NCBI GenBank assembly: GCA_009783525.1
Contig: WRDG01000136.1
Span: 1-6,366 of the forward strand
Source: Defluviitaleaceae bacterium
Lineage (GTDB): Bacteria > Bacillota > Clostridia > Lachnospirales > WQUN01
Length of the DNA stretch: 6,366 nt
Direction of reading: 5' to 3'
Shown here: positions 6,050 through 6,366 of the stretch, piece after piece
Position numbering within the stretch: the first letter of the stretch is position 1
How the letters are laid out: the number at the start of each line of letters is the position of its first letter
The notes under the pieces: generated by a model
Databases searched by the model: none
Told to the model about the DNA's origin: nothing
What the model saw: only the letters and a program-made list of their open reading frames with translations
Translations under genes and position numbers: made by a program

Positions 6050-6077
6050 GCCGTTTCAAGGTTGTCGATGAAACGGC
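6050..6077. repeat. Hairpin with 9-bp perfect stem abutting the direct repeat
   Basis: GCCGTTTCA (6050-6058) pairs with TGAAACGGC (6069-6077) around AGGTTGTCGA. Its right arm runs six bases into the outer 30-base repeat. I have a loose recollection of similar 'GTTTCATCGACAA' intergenic hairpins in Treponema; that needs a genome search. No T-run follows, so it is not an ordinary terminator. Confidence 0.65.
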
Positions 6078-6101
6078 ATTGTCATGCACATTGCCCCTTT
6101 C
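6072..6101. repeat. Direct repeat, outer copy (orphan translation start)
   Basis: It matches 4824-4853 at 29 of 30 positions. On the minus strand it still has AAAGGGG and three ATG codons, but the frame reads Met-Cys-Met-Thr-Met-Pro-Phe-His-Arg-Gln-Pro and stops, so it starts nothing. It is best read as the stranded beginning of a GH28-like gene. Confidence 0.85.
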
Positions 6102-6286
6102 CGGAATTTTTTTGTTTGTTGCAATCAAGATATCATGTGCGGTTGTATTGTAAAGTACTCGATGCTAACTTCGTCTTTACGCAAAAAAAAACCATCAGCC
6201 GTGGATTTTAAAATTGCAAAACATAATAAGTCGGCGATGGCCAAAAAATATTTACAGCCTAACAGTATGTTAAAAAAATTTTTTTG

Positions 6287-6293
6287 AAGGAGG
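6287..6293 (+). promoter_or_regulatory. Ribosome binding site that decides a TTG start
   Basis: AAGGAGG lies eight bases before the TTG at 6302. The next in-frame ATG (6320) is 26 bases from it, too far. So the TTG is the likely start. Confidence 0.65.
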
Positions 6294-6301
6294 CGCTGCA
6301 C

Positions 6302-6366
6302 TTGTTTTCAAATCAAGAAATGGCTGTCAGCTTTTATAAATACCACTGCCAAAACAACAGGGTTGC
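6302..6366 (+). CDS. Start of a gene of unknown function, cut by the window end
   Basis: Only the first 21 codons are present (MFSNQEMAVSFYKYHCQNNRV), so no family can be given. The support is the near-perfect ribosome binding site at ideal spacing, an open frame to the end of the window, and the divergent orientation to the leftward pair. The visible peptide is soluble-looking, with no signal peptide. The start codon is TTG. Confidence 0.55.
   Translation, partial: MFSNQEMAVSFYKYHCQNNRV

Larger units (their letters stand above)
5948..6301. other. Intergenic region between divergent genes
   Basis: About 354 bases without a supported gene. It holds the leader of the leftward pair (AT-rich, with TAATAT near 5988-5993 but no good -35), a hairpin (6050-6077), the outer 30-base direct repeat (6072-6101), an AT-rich stretch with GATATC, and a 14-base A7T7 palindrome (6272-6285) just before the ribosome binding site of the rightward gene. 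The 67-codon plus-strand open frame from 6084 has no ribosome binding site and starts inside the repeat; I do not regard it as a gene. Confidence 0.65.

Noticed and set aside
6084..6287. Plus-strand open frame of 67 codons in the right intergenic region
   Set aside because: It starts inside the 30-base repeat, has no ribosome binding site, and ends within the A7T7 tract, just before the ribosome binding site of the real rightward gene.

Overview
The window looks like chromosomal DNA of an anaerobic, host-associated bacterium. A gut or oral spirochaete of the Treponema type is my first guess and a Clostridia-type Firmicute the second. The guess rests on the mix of families (a NimA-like flavin protein, a DUF2461 protein, a DUF3990-type protein, a GH28-type beta-helix protein), on many A/T homopolymer runs between otherwise GC-balanced genes, and on the intergenic palindromes. 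It is an inference; there is no rRNA or other marker gene.

Layout. The left end (1-491, + strand) is the C-terminal half of an ABC exporter ATPase domain. It meets a leftward block of genes at a strong bidirectional terminator (507-547). Going leftward, the minus-strand genes are: a DUF3990-type ADP-ribosyltransferase-fold protein (5327-5947); a partner of unknown function that overlaps it (4885-5337); a GH28-like parallel beta-helix protein (3557-4837); a small C-terminally anchored membrane protein (2877-3248); a DUF2461 protein (2045-2746); a P-loop nucleoside/sugar-type kinase (1199-1945); and a NimA-like pyridoxamine-phosphate-oxidase-fold protein (554-1069). At the right edge a plus-strand gene begins (6302 onward) behind a near-perfect ribosome binding site with a TTG start.

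The genes from 3248 down to 554 look like ordinary housekeeping or accessory functions, each with its own spacing and partly its own promoter, and not one pathway. The most interesting part is 4824-6101. Two genes with clearly lower GC (about 37% in hand-counted lines, against about 55% in the GH28 gene) sit between two copies of a 30-base direct repeat that match at 29 of 30 positions. The repeat is the ribosome-binding and start-codon region of the GH28 gene. So the two-gene module appears to have been inserted exactly at the start of the GH28 gene, leaving a decapitated start (Met-Cys-Met-Thr-Met-Pro and then a quick stop) on its far side. The first gene has the DUF3990 hallmarks. The second has a C-terminal segment reminiscent of DUF3791, a family I recall sitting next to DUF3990. 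The pair therefore resembles a toxin-antitoxin or effector-partner module.

Other structure: the GH28 transcript ends in an 11-bp GC-rich stem whose loop holds a complete 61-base palindromic repeat (3431-3491). A second hairpin (6050-6077) abuts the outer copy of the 30-base repeat.
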